A stretch of 5,017 nt of DNA from an uncultured Clostridia bacterium (GTDB lineage Bacteria; Bacillota; Clostridia; Christensenellales; Borkfalkiaceae). The notes beneath the pieces are model-generated. The model was given only the letters and a program-made list of their open reading frames with translations, searched no databases and was not told the DNA's origin. Of the stretch, positions 4,723 through 5,017 are shown piece by piece (the stretch's first letter is position 1; each line of letters starts with the position of its first letter). The translations under genes and the position numbers were made by a program. The stretch covers positions 1-5,017 of the forward strand of contig CANREK010000105.1 of NCBI GenBank assembly GCA_947629605.1, read 5' to 3'.

Positions 4723-5017
4723 TTATTTCAGGATCTTGGAGACCGCGCCGGAGCCGACCGTTCTGCCGCCCTCACGGATAGCGAAACGGAGACCTTCTTC
4801 GATCGCGACGGGCTTGATGAGCTCGACCGTCATGGTGACGTGGTCGCCGGGCATGACCATTTCAACGCCCGCGGGAAGCTCGATGGAGCCCGTGACATCC
4901 GTCGTCCGGATGAAGAACTGGGGACGATAGTGGTTGAAGAATGCGGTGTGACGGCCGCCCTCGTCCTTGGTGAGGACGTAGACCTGCGCCTCGAACTTCA
5001 TAGCGGTGGGAACGGTG
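4723..5017 (-). CDS. tuf: Elongation factor Tu, C-terminal domain (partial, runs off the window)
   Basis: The visible 97 residues are domain 3 of EF-Tu, the GTPase that delivers aminoacyl-tRNA to the ribosome. Recognisable conserved stretches are KFEAQVYVLTKDEGGRHT, FFNHYRPQFFIRTTDVTG, the MVMPGDHV segment, IEEGLRFAIREGGRTVGSG and the final V-x-K-I-L-K. The reading frame is open to the window edge, with T-V-P-T-A before the ATG at 5001, so that ATG is an internal Met and not the start. The nucleotide-binding domain 1 and domain 2 lie outside the window. The stop TAA (4725-4723) is followed by a strong terminator, so tuf is the last gene of its transcript. Confidence 0.97.
   Translation of the reverse strand, partial: TVPTAMKFEAQVYVLTKDEGGRHTAFFNHYRPQFFIRTTDVTGSIELPAGVEMVMPGDHVTMTVELIKPVAIEEGLRFAIREGGRTVGSGAVSKILK

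Noticed and set aside
4723..5001. EF-Tu starting at the ATG at 5001 as a short stand-alone protein
   Set aside because: The frame stays open to the window edge, and the residues before this Met (TVPTA) continue normal EF-Tu sequence, so it is an internal Met of full-length tuf.

Overview
The window looks like a chromosomal segment of an uncultured, fairly GC-rich Bacillota (Clostridia-type) bacterium. The evidence is a Gram-positive-style EF-Tu C-terminus, strong AGGAGG-type ribosome binding sites, consensus sigma-A-like promoters, a preQ1-I-type riboswitch, and GCTCATTCTGAG...GAATCCC palindromic repeats of a kind I associate with gut Clostridia. The species cannot be fixed from this sequence alone.

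Layout. At the left edge, the last 23 codons of a probable FtsX-like ABC permease end at 74. A repeat-rich spacer follows (75-300). A near-perfect promoter (TTTACA, 17 bp, TATAAT) then places transcription start at about 342-344, at the 5' edge of an H-type pseudoknot. In loop lengths and key nucleotides this pseudoknot matches the class-I preQ1 riboswitch, and it contains the Shine-Dalgarno sequence of the next gene. That gene (390-1163) encodes a VUT/YhhQ-family membrane protein, the family of queuosine-precursor transporters. A compact short-chain dehydrogenase/reductase (1135-1776) overlaps its 3' end by 29 bp and should share its mRNA. Together these form a small preQ1-controlled operon: riboswitch, transporter, oxidoreductase of unknown substrate.

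The space between the converging genes (1777-2043) holds a full and a half copy of the same palindromic repeat family, a GC-rich hairpin, and a perfect 15-bp stem with A/T tracts that can terminate transcription from both sides. On the minus strand lies a two-gene operon: a 618-residue two-helix membrane protein of unknown function (2717-4573), then a LemA-family protein (2044-2715), separated by one base. Its best promoter (TTGACA, 17 bp, TACAAT) overlaps the longest ORF start and predicts transcription start exactly at an in-frame GTG, which suggests leaderless translation. Right of this are a tuf terminator and the C-terminal domain of EF-Tu (4723 to the window edge, minus strand).

The most interesting items are the preQ1 riboswitch/VUT/SDR operon, the LemA plus large two-helix protein pair with a possibly leaderless start, and a palindromic repeat family whose hairpin arms show compensatory base changes within this one window.
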